Shown: positions 41,855 to 51,189, counted from the first letter of the stretch. The stretch is DNA of 64,000 bases from Rhizobiaceae bacterium (GCA_017640615.1 JAEPQK010000003.1:372001-436000); one strand, 5' to 3'. The notes: generated by a model not told the origin, from the sequence alone. Translations and numbers: made by a program.

Positions 41855-42720
41855 TCGATACACTCATCGCCACGCTGGTATCCGGCCTTGTGCTGGGGTC
41901 GCTTTACGCGCTGATGGCCAGCGGCCTCAGCGTTGTGTGGACCACACTCGGCGTCTTCAACTTCTCCCATGGCGCGCTGATGATGGTGTCGGCCTTCGTC
42001 GCCTGGACGGTGAGCGAAGCGCTGGGGCTCGGCCTGCTGGTCGGCATAGCCGCCGGAACGCTGTCGGCCGCACTTGTCGGCATCATTATCGAGCGGCTTC
42101 TCGTGCGGCCCTTCTATGGCGACCGCAACATGCTCCTGATTACGGTCATGACGACGCTGGCGGCGATGATCATCCTCGAGAAAAGCGCGCTCATCATCTG
42201 GGGTGCGCGGCTCAAGCAGCTGCCGCGCCTGATCGAAGGCGAGATTTCAATCTTTGGCGCAACGATCTCCGCGCATGAGGCACTGCTTGTCGCCCTTGCG
42301 CCTCTACTTCTGATTGCCATCTGGCAGTTCACGGTGCGCTCCACGGTCGGCCGCTCGCTGCGGGCCGTCGGGCAAAACCAGGAATCGGCATCGCTGATCG
42401 GCATCGACGTATCGAAAGCGTTTGCGATCGCATTCGGCTTGTCGGCGGCCCTTGCGGGCCTCACCGGCGCATTGCTGGGTTCGATACGCTTCATCACGCC
42501 GACAATGGGCTCCGAGCCGCTCGTCAAGGCGATGATCGTGGTCATCTTCGGCGGTCTCGGCAGCCTCGGCGCCACCGCCGGCGCGGCCTATGTCATCGGC
42601 ATCATCGAGGCCCTGCTCATTCTGTGGCTCGGCCTCTACTGGACGCCCTTCGCGCTCTTCCTGCTGATGATCGTGGTGCTTGTTTTCCGTCCAAACGGAA
42701 TTTTCGGAGGGCGGGAATAA
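41851..42720 (+). CDS. Branched-chain-type ABC transporter permease (LivH-like), right operon
   Basis: The 289-residue permease begins LIDTLIATLVSGLVLGSLYALMASGLSVVWTTLGVFNFSHG and ends with FRPNGIFGGRE, as in LivH proteins, with about eight membrane helices. TTG at 41851 is the only sensible start; it overlaps the upstream stop (TTGA). The left-operon paralogue starts with ATG at the equivalent place. The stop TAA overlaps the ATG of the next gene. Confidence 0.93.
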   Translation: MIDTLIATLVSGLVLGSLYALMASGLSVVWTTLGVFNFSHGALMMVSAFVAWTVSEALGLGLLVGIAAGTLSAALVGIIIERLLVRPFYGDRNMLLITVMTTLAAMIILEKSALIIWGARLKQLPRLIEGEISIFGATISAHEALLVALAPLLLIAIWQFTVRSTVGRSLRAVGQNQESASLIGIDVSKAFAIAFGLSAALAGLTGALLGSIRFITPTMGSEPLVKAMIVVIFGGLGSLGATAGAAYVIGIIEALLILWLGLYWTPFALFLLMIVVLVFRPNGIFGGRE

Positions 42721-43682
42721 TGGAGACCATGGGACGGTACACACTGCCGGTTCTGGCGCTCGTGGTTCTGGCATTCGTGCCAATGGTGGTGGAGGCATCC
42801 TTCACGCGCCACCTTTTCATCATTGCCTTCATCTACGCGATCATCGCATCTAACTGGAACCTCAGCCTCGGCCATTGCGGCATCTTCAATTTCGGCCATC
42901 TGACGTTTTTCGGCGTCGGCAGCTACACCGCTGCAATTGCCGCCAAGACCTATGGCGTCGATCCCTGGGTGGCGATCCTGCTGGGCGGGCCAGCGGCCGC
43001 GGTGGCGGCATTCCTTATGGCCGCGCCCGTCGCACGGCTGAAAGGCATCTATGTCGTACTCGTGACATTCGCCTTCGGCCAGCTGGCGATGCAGCTGGTG
43101 CTCAGCCAGTCCGACATCACCGGCGGCGCGCAGGGCATGGTGCGCATTCCCTATCTGCGGCTTGGCGAATATTCGTTCCTGAAGGACTACAAGCTCGGCT
43201 ACTACTACGTCGCGCTTGGCCTGCTGGTGGTCTCGACCATCTTCATCAAGCTGGTGATCGACTCGCCCTTCGGCAAATCGCTCAAGGCCGTACGTGACTC
43301 GGAAGAATACGCTGCGGCACGCGGCGTTTCTGTCTCGCGCCAGCGGGTCATGGTTTTGGTATTGAGCGCAATCTTCACCGGCGTCGCCGGCGGCTTCTAT
43401 TCGATCTATCTGCGTGTAGCCTCGCCCGAGGTGTTCGGCTTCGGCACCCTTTCGCTGGCGCTTTCAATGGTTCTGATCGGCGGCGCAGGCACGATTTACG
43501 GGCCAATCGCCGCGGCAATCGCGCTGACCTTTGCAACCGAGGCGCTGGCCGGCGTGCGCGGGCTCGAAGAGGCGCGCTTCATCGTCATCGCCGTCGCCAT
43601 GATCCTCGTGCTGCGACTGGCGCCAGGCGGCTTGCTGCGCTTGTTCGAACCGCTTGTTCCGAAGGCGCTCCGACAACGCTAG
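42720..43682 (+). CDS. Branched-chain-type ABC transporter permease (LivM-like), right operon
   Basis: The 320-residue permease has the LivM pattern: SNWNLSLGHCGIFNFGHLTFFGVGSYTAAI, then VARLKGIYVVLVTFAFGQLAMQLVLSQSDITGGAQGM, and the coupling region SPEVFGFGTLSLALSMVLIGGAGTIYGPI. The SQSDITGG stretch also occurs in the left-operon protein. The start overlaps the upstream stop (TAATG). The alpha/beta hydrolase follows 30 bases later. Confidence 0.93.
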   Translation: METMGRYTLPVLALVVLAFVPMVVEASFTRHLFIIAFIYAIIASNWNLSLGHCGIFNFGHLTFFGVGSYTAAIAAKTYGVDPWVAILLGGPAAAVAAFLMAAPVARLKGIYVVLVTFAFGQLAMQLVLSQSDITGGAQGMVRIPYLRLGEYSFLKDYKLGYYYVALGLLVVSTIFIKLVIDSPFGKSLKAVRDSEEYAAARGVSVSRQRVMVLVLSAIFTGVAGGFYSIYLRVASPEVFGFGTLSLALSMVLIGGAGTIYGPIAAAIALTFATEALAGVRGLEEARFIVIAVAMILVLRLAPGGLLRLFEPLVPKALRQR

Positions 43683-43712
43683 GGTGCTGCGGGCAATCTG
43701 GGGGGCAGACTT

Positions 43713-44531
43713 ATGAGCGAACAAACAATCAAAACCAGCGCGTGCGACATCGCGGTGACCAGCAGCAGCGGCGATGGAGCTCCCGTACTGTTCGTTCACG
43801 GCAATTCCTCCTGCAAGGAGGTTTTTCGGAACCAGCTCCACGGAGACATCGGCAAGACCTGGCGTTGCATCGCCATGGACCTGCCCGGCCACGGCAGATC
43901 GGCCGACGCCCGCGATCCCGACCAGACCTACAACATGCCGGGCTATGCCGATGTCGCTCTGGAGGTAATGTCTGCGCTCGGTCACGAGAAATTTGCGATG
44001 TTCGGCTGGTCGCTCGGCGGCCATATCGGCATCGAGATGCTCGACCGTTCTGATCGATTGACAGGACTGATGATCAGCGGCTCGCCGCCCGTCGGCAAGG
44101 AGCCGGACGCCCTGGCGGTAGGTTTCAAGCCCTCCGAACACATGCACCTGGCCGGCCAACGCGATTTTTCCGAAGCCGAAGTCGACGCATATGCGCGCGC
44201 CACATGCGGCATCAACGCTCCGTTCGAAGAGTTCCTTCGCGAAGCGGTCGCCCGCACCGATGGCCGCGCCCGCGAGTTGATGCTCGGCAAATTCGCAGCA
44301 GGTTATGGCTGCAACCAGCGTGACGTTGCAACGCATTCGAAGGTACCGCTCGCCATCGTCAATGGTGGCGGGGAGCCCTTCGTCAACAACGACTTCGTCG
44401 CCTCGCTCGACTACGACAATTTGTGGGAAGACACCGTACACATTCTTCCCGGCATCGGACACGCGCCTTTCTGGGAGGCTCCCGATCAGTTCGACCCGCA
44501 CTTGCGGCGGTTTCTCGCCTCCGTAGGCTGA
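43713..44531 (+). CDS. Alpha/beta hydrolase, last gene of the right ABC operon
   Basis: The 272-residue hydrolase has VLFVHGNSSCKEVFRNQL (oxyanion region), MDLPGHGRSADARDPDQTYN, the nucleophile elbow GWSLGGHIGIEM, and the catalytic His in GIGHAPFWEAP. It is the paralogue of the hydrolase at 29412 and occupies the same last position in its operon. It probably hydrolyses the imported compound or a product of it; a lactone, ester or amide bond is possible. No signal peptide, so it is cytoplasmic. Confidence 0.88.
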   Translation: MSEQTIKTSACDIAVTSSSGDGAPVLFVHGNSSCKEVFRNQLHGDIGKTWRCIAMDLPGHGRSADARDPDQTYNMPGYADVALEVMSALGHEKFAMFGWSLGGHIGIEMLDRSDRLTGLMISGSPPVGKEPDALAVGFKPSEHMHLAGQRDFSEAEVDAYARATCGINAPFEEFLREAVARTDGRARELMLGKFAAGYGCNQRDVATHSKVPLAIVNGGGEPFVNNDFVASLDYDNLWEDTVHILPGIGHAPFWEAPDQFDPHLRRFLASVG

Positions 44532-44551
44532 GCGTCAAGGCGACCCCAAAC

Positions 44552-44645
44552 ACCTGCGCAGGTCACGCGGTTCGCTATTTGAACACCGATTTTACATATA
44601 GACTTCCCAGCCAGATTGCTTACTGTGCGTTAGTTCACACGTGAA
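44552..44645 (+). promoter_or_regulatory. Promoter region of the IclR operon with two dyads
   Basis: ACCTGCGCAGGT (44552-44563) is a perfect 12-base palindrome, and TTCAC-AC-GTGAA (44634-44645) is a dyad 27 bases before the IclR start. Either could be an operator; the second is close enough for autoregulation. A convincing -35/-10 pair was not resolved. Confidence 0.4.
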
Positions 44646-44671
44646 GCATTTCTGGAGGGTTCGCGTCGTTC

Positions 44672-45421
44672 ATGGGTACGGTCGGAAAAGCGATTTTCCT
44701 GCTTGAGCAGTTTTCGACCGAGCAGCCGGAATACGGCCTGTCGGACCTGGCGCAAAAAGTATCCTTCGACAAGGCGACAACGCGGCGGCTTCTCGTTTCT
44801 CTCGCCGAGCATGGCATGGTCGAGCAGGACGCCGAAACCCGCCGCTACCGGCTTGGGCCGGGTGTTTCCCGACTGGCGCGCATTCGCGAATGGCATTTTC
44901 CCTTGCAGAAAATGTGCGCGCCTTTTGTGCGCGATCTCGCCCGCGAAACCGGCGAAACCGTTCATCTGTCGGAATATTCGGCAGGAACGTTGCTGACCGT
45001 CCAGGTCGAGCTTTCTGCGCGCGCCAACCGGGTCAATGTCGATGTGGGCCAGCCACTGCCGTTGCACGGAACGGCCTCAGGTATTGCGTTCCTGACCTGC
45101 GCACGGCCAGAAATTACGAAGGCATGCTTCGAGGGCCGCATGGAGGCATTCACTCGGTTCACCCACACCAGCCGCGACGCGCTTGAAAAGGCGGTGAACG
45201 CCGCCCGCGCGCGCGGCTATTCGCGCGGCGATCAGGGTTTCGAGGAGGGCGTGGCAAGCGTAGCAGCGCCGATCCTCAACACGGACGGTATAGCAATCGG
45301 GACGCTCGCCGTCGCTTCGCCGATGTCACGGATCGATGCCGAAACGACGGAGCGCTACGGCCGTCTCACAATGCAGGCTGCCGAAGCAATCGCGTGCCAG
45401 CTCAATGGTGGCGCTGCATGA
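44672..45421 (+). CDS. IclR family transcriptional regulator
   Basis: The 249-residue regulator has an N-terminal winged helix (residues about 1-60, with GLSDLAQKVSFDKATTRRLLVSLAEHGMV). The IclR effector domain follows, with LSARANRVNVDVGQPLPLHGTASGIAFL and the GYSRGDQGFEEGVASVAAPILN block. IclR proteins usually control nearby catabolic operons by binding aromatic or carboxylic acids. The stop overlaps the start of the Tm-1 gene, so it heads its own four-gene operon. Confidence 0.92.
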   Translation: MGTVGKAIFLLEQFSTEQPEYGLSDLAQKVSFDKATTRRLLVSLAEHGMVEQDAETRRYRLGPGVSRLARIREWHFPLQKMCAPFVRDLARETGETVHLSEYSAGTLLTVQVELSARANRVNVDVGQPLPLHGTASGIAFLTCARPEITKACFEGRMEAFTRFTHTSRDALEKAVNAARARGYSRGDQGFEEGVASVAAPILNTDGIAIGTLAVASPMSRIDAETTERYGRLTMQAAEAIACQLNGGAA

Positions 45422-46671
45422 AAGACACCCCGCGCATATTGGTCATCGGCACCGGCGACACAAAGGCCGATGAGCTTACCTATATGCGCGGGCAGATTGC
45501 AGCCGCCGGCGCTGTGGCAGTCATGCTCGACATCAGCATACTGGGCGACCCGCCCTACAGGCCCGAGCACGATAAACACGCCGTCGCAGCTGCGGCTGGA
45601 ACGACGATCGATGAGATCGCGTCAAGCGGTGATGAAAACACCGCAATGTCCGCGATGGCCAAGGGCGCCGCGCTTCTCGCCAGCCATCTCCGCGACGAAG
45701 GCACGATAGACGGCATGATAGCGCTCGGCGGAACGATGGGCACGGACCTGGCACTCGACGTGGCGCAGGCGCTGCCCATCGGCATGCCGAAATTCATCGT
45801 ATCGACGATTTCATTTTCGCATTTGATCCCGCCGGAGCGCATTGCCCCGGATCTGATGATGATCCTGTGGGCGGGCGGGCTCTACGGGCTCAACAGTGCC
45901 TGCGCCTCAGTTTTGAGCCAAGCCTGCGGCGCGGTTGTCGGCGCGGCGAGGCTGGCGCGCCCGGCCGCCGGCACGCGTCCGGTGGTCGCGATAAGTTCCC
46001 TCGGCAAGAGCTGCCTCACCTATATGGTCACGCTCAAGCCGGAGCTGGAAGAGCGCGGTTATGAGGTCGCTGTCTTCCACACCACCGGAATGGGTGGGCG
46101 CGCCATGGAGGCAATCGCAACCGAGCGCGGTTTCGCAGCGGTGCTGGATTTTTCGCTGCAGGAACTTGCCAACCACATGAATGGCTCGGTCGTCAGTTCC
46201 GGCCCCGACCGGCTGGAGAACGCCGGCAAGGCGCGCGTGCCCCAGATCGTCGCGCCGGGCGCGATCGACATGCTCGACATGCCGACCTGGCAGGGCGTGC
46301 CCGCCGCACTTGGCGATCGGCCATATCATGCCCACAACCGGCTTATCGCCTCGGTGACGATCCCTGCCGATGGTCGCAGAGAAATCGCGCGCGCAATCGG
46401 CGAAAAGCTGGCGGCGGCTCAGGGGCCGGTCGCGTTCGTACTGCCAAAAGGCGGCATCCAGCAATGGGACCAGGAAGGCGAGCCGCTTCACGAGCCCGAG
46501 GCCCTTGCAGCCTTCAACGAGGCGATGCGGGACGCAATCAAGCCACCTGTCGAGTTTTACGAAATCGGCGGCCATATCAACTCTGCCGAGTTCACGGAGA
46601 CGGTCCTGAAAATCTTCGACGACTGGGTGGAAAAAGGCATCATAGCGCCAGGCTCGGAGACCGCCGCATGA
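45418..46671 (+). CDS. Tm-1-like ATP-binding domain protein (UPF0261)
   Basis: The 417-residue protein matches the UPF0261/Tm-1-like family in length and motifs: VIGTGDTKADELTYMRGQI at the N-terminus, ALGGTMGTDLALD, an SFSHLIPPERIAPDLMMILWAGGLYGLN block and the C-terminal PKGGIQQWDQEGEPLHEPEALAAFN segment. The plant Tm-1 N-terminal domain binds ATP, but the bacterial enzyme activity is unknown. These genes occur in catabolic clusters. Its ends overlap the neighbouring genes by four bases. Confidence 0.88.
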   Translation: MKDTPRILVIGTGDTKADELTYMRGQIAAAGAVAVMLDISILGDPPYRPEHDKHAVAAAAGTTIDEIASSGDENTAMSAMAKGAALLASHLRDEGTIDGMIALGGTMGTDLALDVAQALPIGMPKFIVSTISFSHLIPPERIAPDLMMILWAGGLYGLNSACASVLSQACGAVVGAARLARPAAGTRPVVAISSLGKSCLTYMVTLKPELEERGYEVAVFHTTGMGGRAMEAIATERGFAAVLDFSLQELANHMNGSVVSSGPDRLENAGKARVPQIVAPGAIDMLDMPTWQGVPAALGDRPYHAHNRLIASVTIPADGRREIARAIGEKLAAAQGPVAFVLPKGGIQQWDQEGEPLHEPEALAAFNEAMRDAIKPPVEFYEIGGHINSAEFTETVLKIFDDWVEKGIIAPGSETAA

Positions 46672-47333
46672 AGAATGAACCGGCGGCCGCGCTCGTCCTC
46701 GATTTTGGCGGCGTGATCACCAAAACGATGTTCGAAACCCATGACCAGACGGAGAAAGCGCTTGGCCTCGCGCCCGGTACGCTGGGCTGGAAGGGCCCGT
46801 TCGAACCGGAGACCGATCCCCTTTGGCAGGCGATGAGCCGCGACGAAATCACGGAGCGCGACTACTGGCTCCGCCGGGCCGGCGAGGTTGGCGAAATCGT
46901 CGGCGAAAAATGGGACCGCATGGATGCATTTGTGCGCCGCGCACGCGGCGCCAACCCTGACGCCATCATGCGGCCAGAGGCATTGGAGACGATCGGCAAG
47001 GTGAGGGACAAGGGCCTTCGCCTCGCAATCCTTTCCAACGAACTCGACCTTTTCTACGGACCTGAATTCCGAGGCCAGCTTGCTTTTCTCGATGACTTCG
47101 ACGTGATTGTCGACGCCACCTACACGAACATTCTGAAGCCTGACCCGCGAGCATATGCCTTCGTGACAGACGCGCTGTCGCTCGCCGCCGAAGACTGCGT
47201 CTTCGTCGATGACCGGCCCGGCAACGTCAAAGGCGGCGTGGCTGCGGGTATGCGCAGCGTCCAGTTCGACGTGCTTTGCCCGCGCAGTTCATTTGTCGAG
47301 GTGTTGGCCCATTTCGGGCTCACACTCGACTGA
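46668..47333 (+). CDS. HAD-superfamily hydrolase
   Basis: The 221-residue protein has the four HAD motifs: LVLDFGGVI (motif I; the second acidic residue is replaced by G-V, as in the HAD-IA epoxide hydrolase/phosphatase-like group), LAILSNELD (motif II), KPDPRAYAF (motif III) and VFVDDRPGNVKG (motif IV). The substrate is unknown. It is coupled to the Tm-1-like gene and is followed by the aminotransferase gene after 28 bases. Confidence 0.85.
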   Translation: MKNEPAAALVLDFGGVITKTMFETHDQTEKALGLAPGTLGWKGPFEPETDPLWQAMSRDEITERDYWLRRAGEVGEIVGEKWDRMDAFVRRARGANPDAIMRPEALETIGKVRDKGLRLAILSNELDLFYGPEFRGQLAFLDDFDVIVDATYTNILKPDPRAYAFVTDALSLAAEDCVFVDDRPGNVKGGVAAGMRSVQFDVLCPRSSFVEVLAHFGLTLD

Positions 47334-47361
47334 CCCGCAACACCAACAGATCGGAACGCAG

Positions 47362-48711
47362 ATGCGCGACGCGAATTTCATCATCGAGAACAACGCCAAG
47401 CCGATCTGGCATCCAATGGCACACCCGGCCGATATGCGCGCGAACGCACCGAAGGTGATCACCGGCGGACGCGGCGCTCACATCACCGATATCGACGGCC
47501 GCACCACGCTCGACGCAGTCGGCGGGCTGTGGAACGTCAATCTCGGCTATTCCTGCGATCCGATCAAACAGGCGATCGCCGATCAACTCGACGCGCTGCC
47601 CTATTATTCAGGCTTTCGCGGCACGACCAACGCGCCCTCGATCGAGCTTGCTTATGAGCTGGTGGAATGGTTCAGGCCGGACGGCATGGCCCGCGCCTTC
47701 TTCACTTCGGGCGGTTCAGACTCCGTCGAGACTGCGCTCCGCCTCGCCCGCCAGTACTGGAAGATCAAAGGCGAGGGCGACCGAACCAAATTCCTGGCAT
47801 TGAAGAAAGGCTATCACGGTACGCATTTCGGCGGTGCGTCGGTCAACGGCAACGCCAACTTCCGACGCAACTACGAACCGCTGATGCCCGGCGTGTTTCA
47901 CATTCCCGCACCCAACGCCTACCGTAACCCCTTTGGCGAAACCGACCCTGCGCGCGTTGCCGAACTTTGCGCCAATGCGCTCGAAGACGAAATCGCCTTC
48001 CAGGGCGCGGACACCATCGCCGCATTCATCATGGAGCCGGTTCTGGGCGCGGGCGGCGTGATCGTCCCGCATGAGAGCTTCATGCCGCGCGTGCGCGAAA
48101 TTCTCGACCGCCACGGCATTCTGCTGATTTCGGATGAGGTGGTCGCCGGCTTCGGGCGCACCGGCGCATGGTCGGGCGCACGGCTGTGGGGCGTAAAGCC
48201 GGATATGATGACTGTCGCCAAAGCGGTGACCTCGGGCTATTTCCCGCTTGGCGCAACCATGATCGGCGACAAGGTCGCCGAGGCGTTCGAGAGTGACAAG
48301 TCCTCGTTCGGCTCGATCGGCCATGGGTACACTTATTCAGGCCATCCCGTGGGGTGTGCCGCCGGCCTTGCAACGCTGGCCGAAACGAAACGCCTAAAAC
48401 TCAACGAAAACGCAGCCGCGCGCGGCGCCGAGCTGGGGTCTGCTCTCGAAAAACTGAAGGCAAGCCACGAAGTAGTCGGCGATGTGCGCTATCAGGGCCT
48501 GATGGCGGGTATCGAGATTGTCGCGGACCGGGCGAAGAAAACCCCGGGCGACAAGGCGATGATGGATCGTATCGCGGAAGTTGCATATGCGGCGGATGTC
48601 ATGATCCGCGTTTCCGGCAACATGATCATCCTGTCGCCGCCGCTGATCATCACCGCCGACGATGTCGCCAAGATCGCGGATGCGCTCGACAAGGGTCTAG
48701 CCGCTGCCTAA
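47362..48711 (+). CDS. Class III aminotransferase (omega-amino acid/amine:pyruvate type)
   Basis: The 449-residue PLP enzyme has the class III pattern: NAKPIWHPMAHPADM, SGGSDSVETALRLARQYW, KKGYHGTHFGGASV, LLISDEVVAGFGRTG (PLP-binding Asp), and the AKAVTSGYFPLGATM segment with the PLP lysine. GHGYTYSGHPVGCAAGLATL is typical of beta-alanine or amine:pyruvate transaminases. An aromatic amine is a possible substrate given the neighbouring decarboxylase. It is the last gene of the IclR operon and is convergent with the decarboxylase, with two bases between stops. Confidence 0.9.
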   Translation: MRDANFIIENNAKPIWHPMAHPADMRANAPKVITGGRGAHITDIDGRTTLDAVGGLWNVNLGYSCDPIKQAIADQLDALPYYSGFRGTTNAPSIELAYELVEWFRPDGMARAFFTSGGSDSVETALRLARQYWKIKGEGDRTKFLALKKGYHGTHFGGASVNGNANFRRNYEPLMPGVFHIPAPNAYRNPFGETDPARVAELCANALEDEIAFQGADTIAAFIMEPVLGAGGVIVPHESFMPRVREILDRHGILLISDEVVAGFGRTGAWSGARLWGVKPDMMTVAKAVTSGYFPLGATMIGDKVAEAFESDKSSFGSIGHGYTYSGHPVGCAAGLATLAETKRLKLNENAAARGAELGSALEKLKASHEVVGDVRYQGLMAGIEIVADRAKKTPGDKAMMDRIAEVAYAADVMIRVSGNMIILSPPLIITADDVAKIADALDKGLAAA

Positions 48712-48713
48712 GA

Positions 48714-50129
48714 TCAGGCCCGTCTGCCCAAGCCTCGAGCCATCTCAACAATGACCTCGAATGCCGCGTCGGCATCGGCTTCGGTCATATCGAACTGCCC
48801 CGCCTGAAATCGGATCGCGATCCGGTCGTCGACGCGGGTCTGGGTGAGATAGATGCGGCCGTCATCGTTGATCGCGTTGACCAGCGCAATGTTGTGGCTG
48901 TCAGCGTCCCCACCGCCGCGATGGCGGAAGGAGAAAAGTGACAGAACCGGCTCCGTCACCAGCTCGAAGTCGGGCTCGGCGGCCAGCCGCTTAGCCAGCT
49001 TTTGCGCCCACGCAACGTGGTTGCGGATCATCGCCTTCAGCCCGTCGAGCCCATGAAAGCGCAGCAGGAACCAGAGTTTCAGCGCCCGAAAACGGCGGCC
49101 GAGCGGCACGGTCCATTCCGAATAATTGATGACGCCATTCTTGCCATGGGTCTTCAGATATTCCGGCTGGATGGCGAGCGTGCGCACGAGGTCTTCCGCC
49201 GAGCGCACGAAATGCGCCGAACAGTCGAACTGCGCGCCCAGCCATTTGTGCGGATTGAAGACGATCGAATCCGCCTTCTCGATGCCGGGCCACAAGTCGC
49301 GAAATTCCTCGCAGATCATCGCCGCACCCGCCCATGCGGCGTCGACATGAAGGTAAAGCCCATGGCGCTGCGCAATTTCCGCGATCGCGCCGATATCGTC
49401 GCATGCACCGGTCGAGGTGCCGCCCGTACAGGCGATGATCCCGGCGGGAAGATACCCGGCGTCCCGGTCGGCGATGATCGCCTTTTCCAGCGCCCCGACA
49501 TCCATGCCGCGCATCGGTCCACTTACGGGAACGCGCTTCAGATTGTCCTCTCCGATACCGGACACCCAGATCGCGCGGTCGATGGACGTATGCACCTGGC
49601 TCGAACAATAGACGCGCAGCTGCGGATTGGCTGCGAGCCCGGCCGTATTGCCGTTCCAGGCGAGCGCCTTCTCGCGCATGACAAGCACGGCCGACAAAGT
49701 GGCCGACGATGCGCTGTCCTGAATGACGCCGGCAAAACCCTCGGGCAGTCCGATTGCCTGGCGCAGCCAGTCGAGCACTCTGGTCTCGAGCTCGGTCGCG
49801 GCCGGCGAGGTCTGCCACAGCATGCATTGGGCAGCCATTGCCGTGACCAGATATTCAGCCACCACTGACACCGGTGCGGCATTGGCCGGGAAATAGGCGA
49901 AGAAGCGCGGATGCTGCCAATGCGTCATGCCCGGCACGACGATTTTTTCGAAGTCGGCGAATATCGTCTCCATCGCCTCGCCGTTTTGCGGCGGCGCATC
50001 CGGCAGCTGGCGCGCAATTTCGCCCGGCGAAGTTTGCGCCCGAACCGGCCGGTCGCGAAGTGACGCGCGATACGTAGCGCCCCACTCCGCCGCTTTCAGT
50101 GACCACTCGAGAAATGTGCCTTCATCCAT
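48714..50129 (-). CDS. Aromatic-L-amino-acid-decarboxylase-type PLP enzyme
   Basis: The 471-residue enzyme belongs to the group II PLP decarboxylases (DOPA/tryptophan/tyrosine decarboxylase branch). Visible motifs are HPRFFAYFPANAAPVSVVAEYL at about residue 70, CTGGTSTGACDDIGAIA, LHVDAAWAGAAMICEEF with the PLP-pairing Asp, and FNPHKWLGAQFDCS with the PLP lysine. It is the last gene of the hpaF-hpaE-hpaD operon (51-base gap), which makes L-DOPA, tyrosine or a related amino acid the likely substrate. Confidence 0.9.
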   Translation of the reverse strand: MDEGTFLEWSLKAAEWGATYRASLRDRPVRAQTSPGEIARQLPDAPPQNGEAMETIFADFEKIVVPGMTHWQHPRFFAYFPANAAPVSVVAEYLVTAMAAQCMLWQTSPAATELETRVLDWLRQAIGLPEGFAGVIQDSASSATLSAVLVMREKALAWNGNTAGLAANPQLRVYCSSQVHTSIDRAIWVSGIGEDNLKRVPVSGPMRGMDVGALEKAIIADRDAGYLPAGIIACTGGTSTGACDDIGAIAEIAQRHGLYLHVDAAWAGAAMICEEFRDLWPGIEKADSIVFNPHKWLGAQFDCSAHFVRSAEDLVRTLAIQPEYLKTHGKNGVINYSEWTVPLGRRFRALKLWFLLRFHGLDGLKAMIRNHVAWAQKLAKRLAAEPDFELVTEPVLSLFSFRHRGGGDADSHNIALVNAINDDGRIYLTQTRVDDRIAIRFQAGQFDMTEADADAAFEVIVEMARGLGRRA

Positions 50130-50180
50130 CGCCCGTCTCCGGATTGCGTGGCTGTTGATCGGAGATGCGGGCCCGCGCCG

Positions 50181-51161
50181 TCAAGGCGCGACAATCGGCG
50201 TTGCTTTCAGTTCGGCTTCCGAAACCGGCGTATCCTTGAACACCGACCCTTCTTCGAACCAGGAGCGCGGCGCAGGCGCGCCCCACAGCGTTTGCCGCTG
50301 CGGGTCTTTGAGATCCCAGCGTATCGGCTCCAGGTCGGGATCGACCGTCAGATAGTCCGAGCAGTAGATTTCAACGCGGTGCCCGTCGGGATCACGGATA
50401 TAGAGGAAGAACGCGTTCGAGATGCCGTGCCGGCCCGGCCCGCGCTCGACATTGGCGAGATAGCCGGTTGTCGACATCAGATCGAGCAGGTCGATGATGT
50501 TGAGCGGTGTCGGCACCCAGAAAGCAAGATGGTGCAGCCGCGGCCCGGTGCCATTGGTGAAGGCGATGTCGTGCACACCGCCCTTGCGGTGCATCCAGCC
50601 CGCCCACAACCGTTCGGTCTCTTCGTCTTCCGTATATTCCGTAACCCGGAAGCCGATCTCATTGTAGAACGCGACTGATTCATCGACATTGGTCGAGAAG
50701 ACATTGAAGTGGTCGATCCGCAGCGGCTTCACGCCGCGATAGAGTTCGTAGCGCTGGTGGATCGGCTCCAGCCTGTCCATCCGTACGTAGAACTCGACAG
50801 GCACTCCGAGATTATCGCAGGTGCGCAGCGTCTTCGACTGATGCGGACGCTCCACATATTCGACCGGCATGCCCTTGGTCCGGAACCAGGCCTCCGCCTT
50901 GTGGAGATCCTCATCGGCATAAAGCTTGAAGGCCAGATATTCGACCGAAGCTTCGTCGGCCTGGGTGAGCACCAGGCAATGATGGCCGCGCTCCTCCATC
51001 GCCCGCATGGTGATTGTGTTGCTGTCCTCATAGGTGACCTGCAGCCCAAGCATGTCGGCATAGAAGGCTCGGCTTTTCTCTAGGTCCCTCACGTTGAGGC
51101 CCACATGGCTGAGCCGCACGACATTGAATGGCGGGTAGAGGTTGGGGCTGGGTACGGGCAT
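50181..51161 (-). CDS. hpaD: 3,4-dihydroxyphenylacetate (homoprotocatechuate) 2,3-dioxygenase
   Basis: The 326-residue class I (vicinal oxygen chelate) extradiol dioxygenase has two repeated modules. Metal ligands expected from the Brevibacterium/Arthrobacter enzymes are visible as H151 (LRIDHFNVFS), H210 (PRLHHLAFWV) and E264 (HRVEIYCSDY). Length and these contexts fit homoprotocatechuate 2,3-dioxygenase. It opens the ring between C2 and C3. It lies 28 bases after hpaE in the same operon. Confidence 0.92.
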   Translation of the reverse strand: MPVPSPNLYPPFNVVRLSHVGLNVRDLEKSRAFYADMLGLQVTYEDSNTITMRAMEERGHHCLVLTQADEASVEYLAFKLYADEDLHKAEAWFRTKGMPVEYVERPHQSKTLRTCDNLGVPVEFYVRMDRLEPIHQRYELYRGVKPLRIDHFNVFSTNVDESVAFYNEIGFRVTEYTEDEETERLWAGWMHRKGGVHDIAFTNGTGPRLHHLAFWVPTPLNIIDLLDLMSTTGYLANVERGPGRHGISNAFFLYIRDPDGHRVEIYCSDYLTVDPDLEPIRWDLKDPQRQTLWGAPAPRSWFEEGSVFKDTPVSEAELKATPIVAP

Positions 51162-51189
51162 CGGGAGTTCCTGTCAGATCGGCGTGGTC

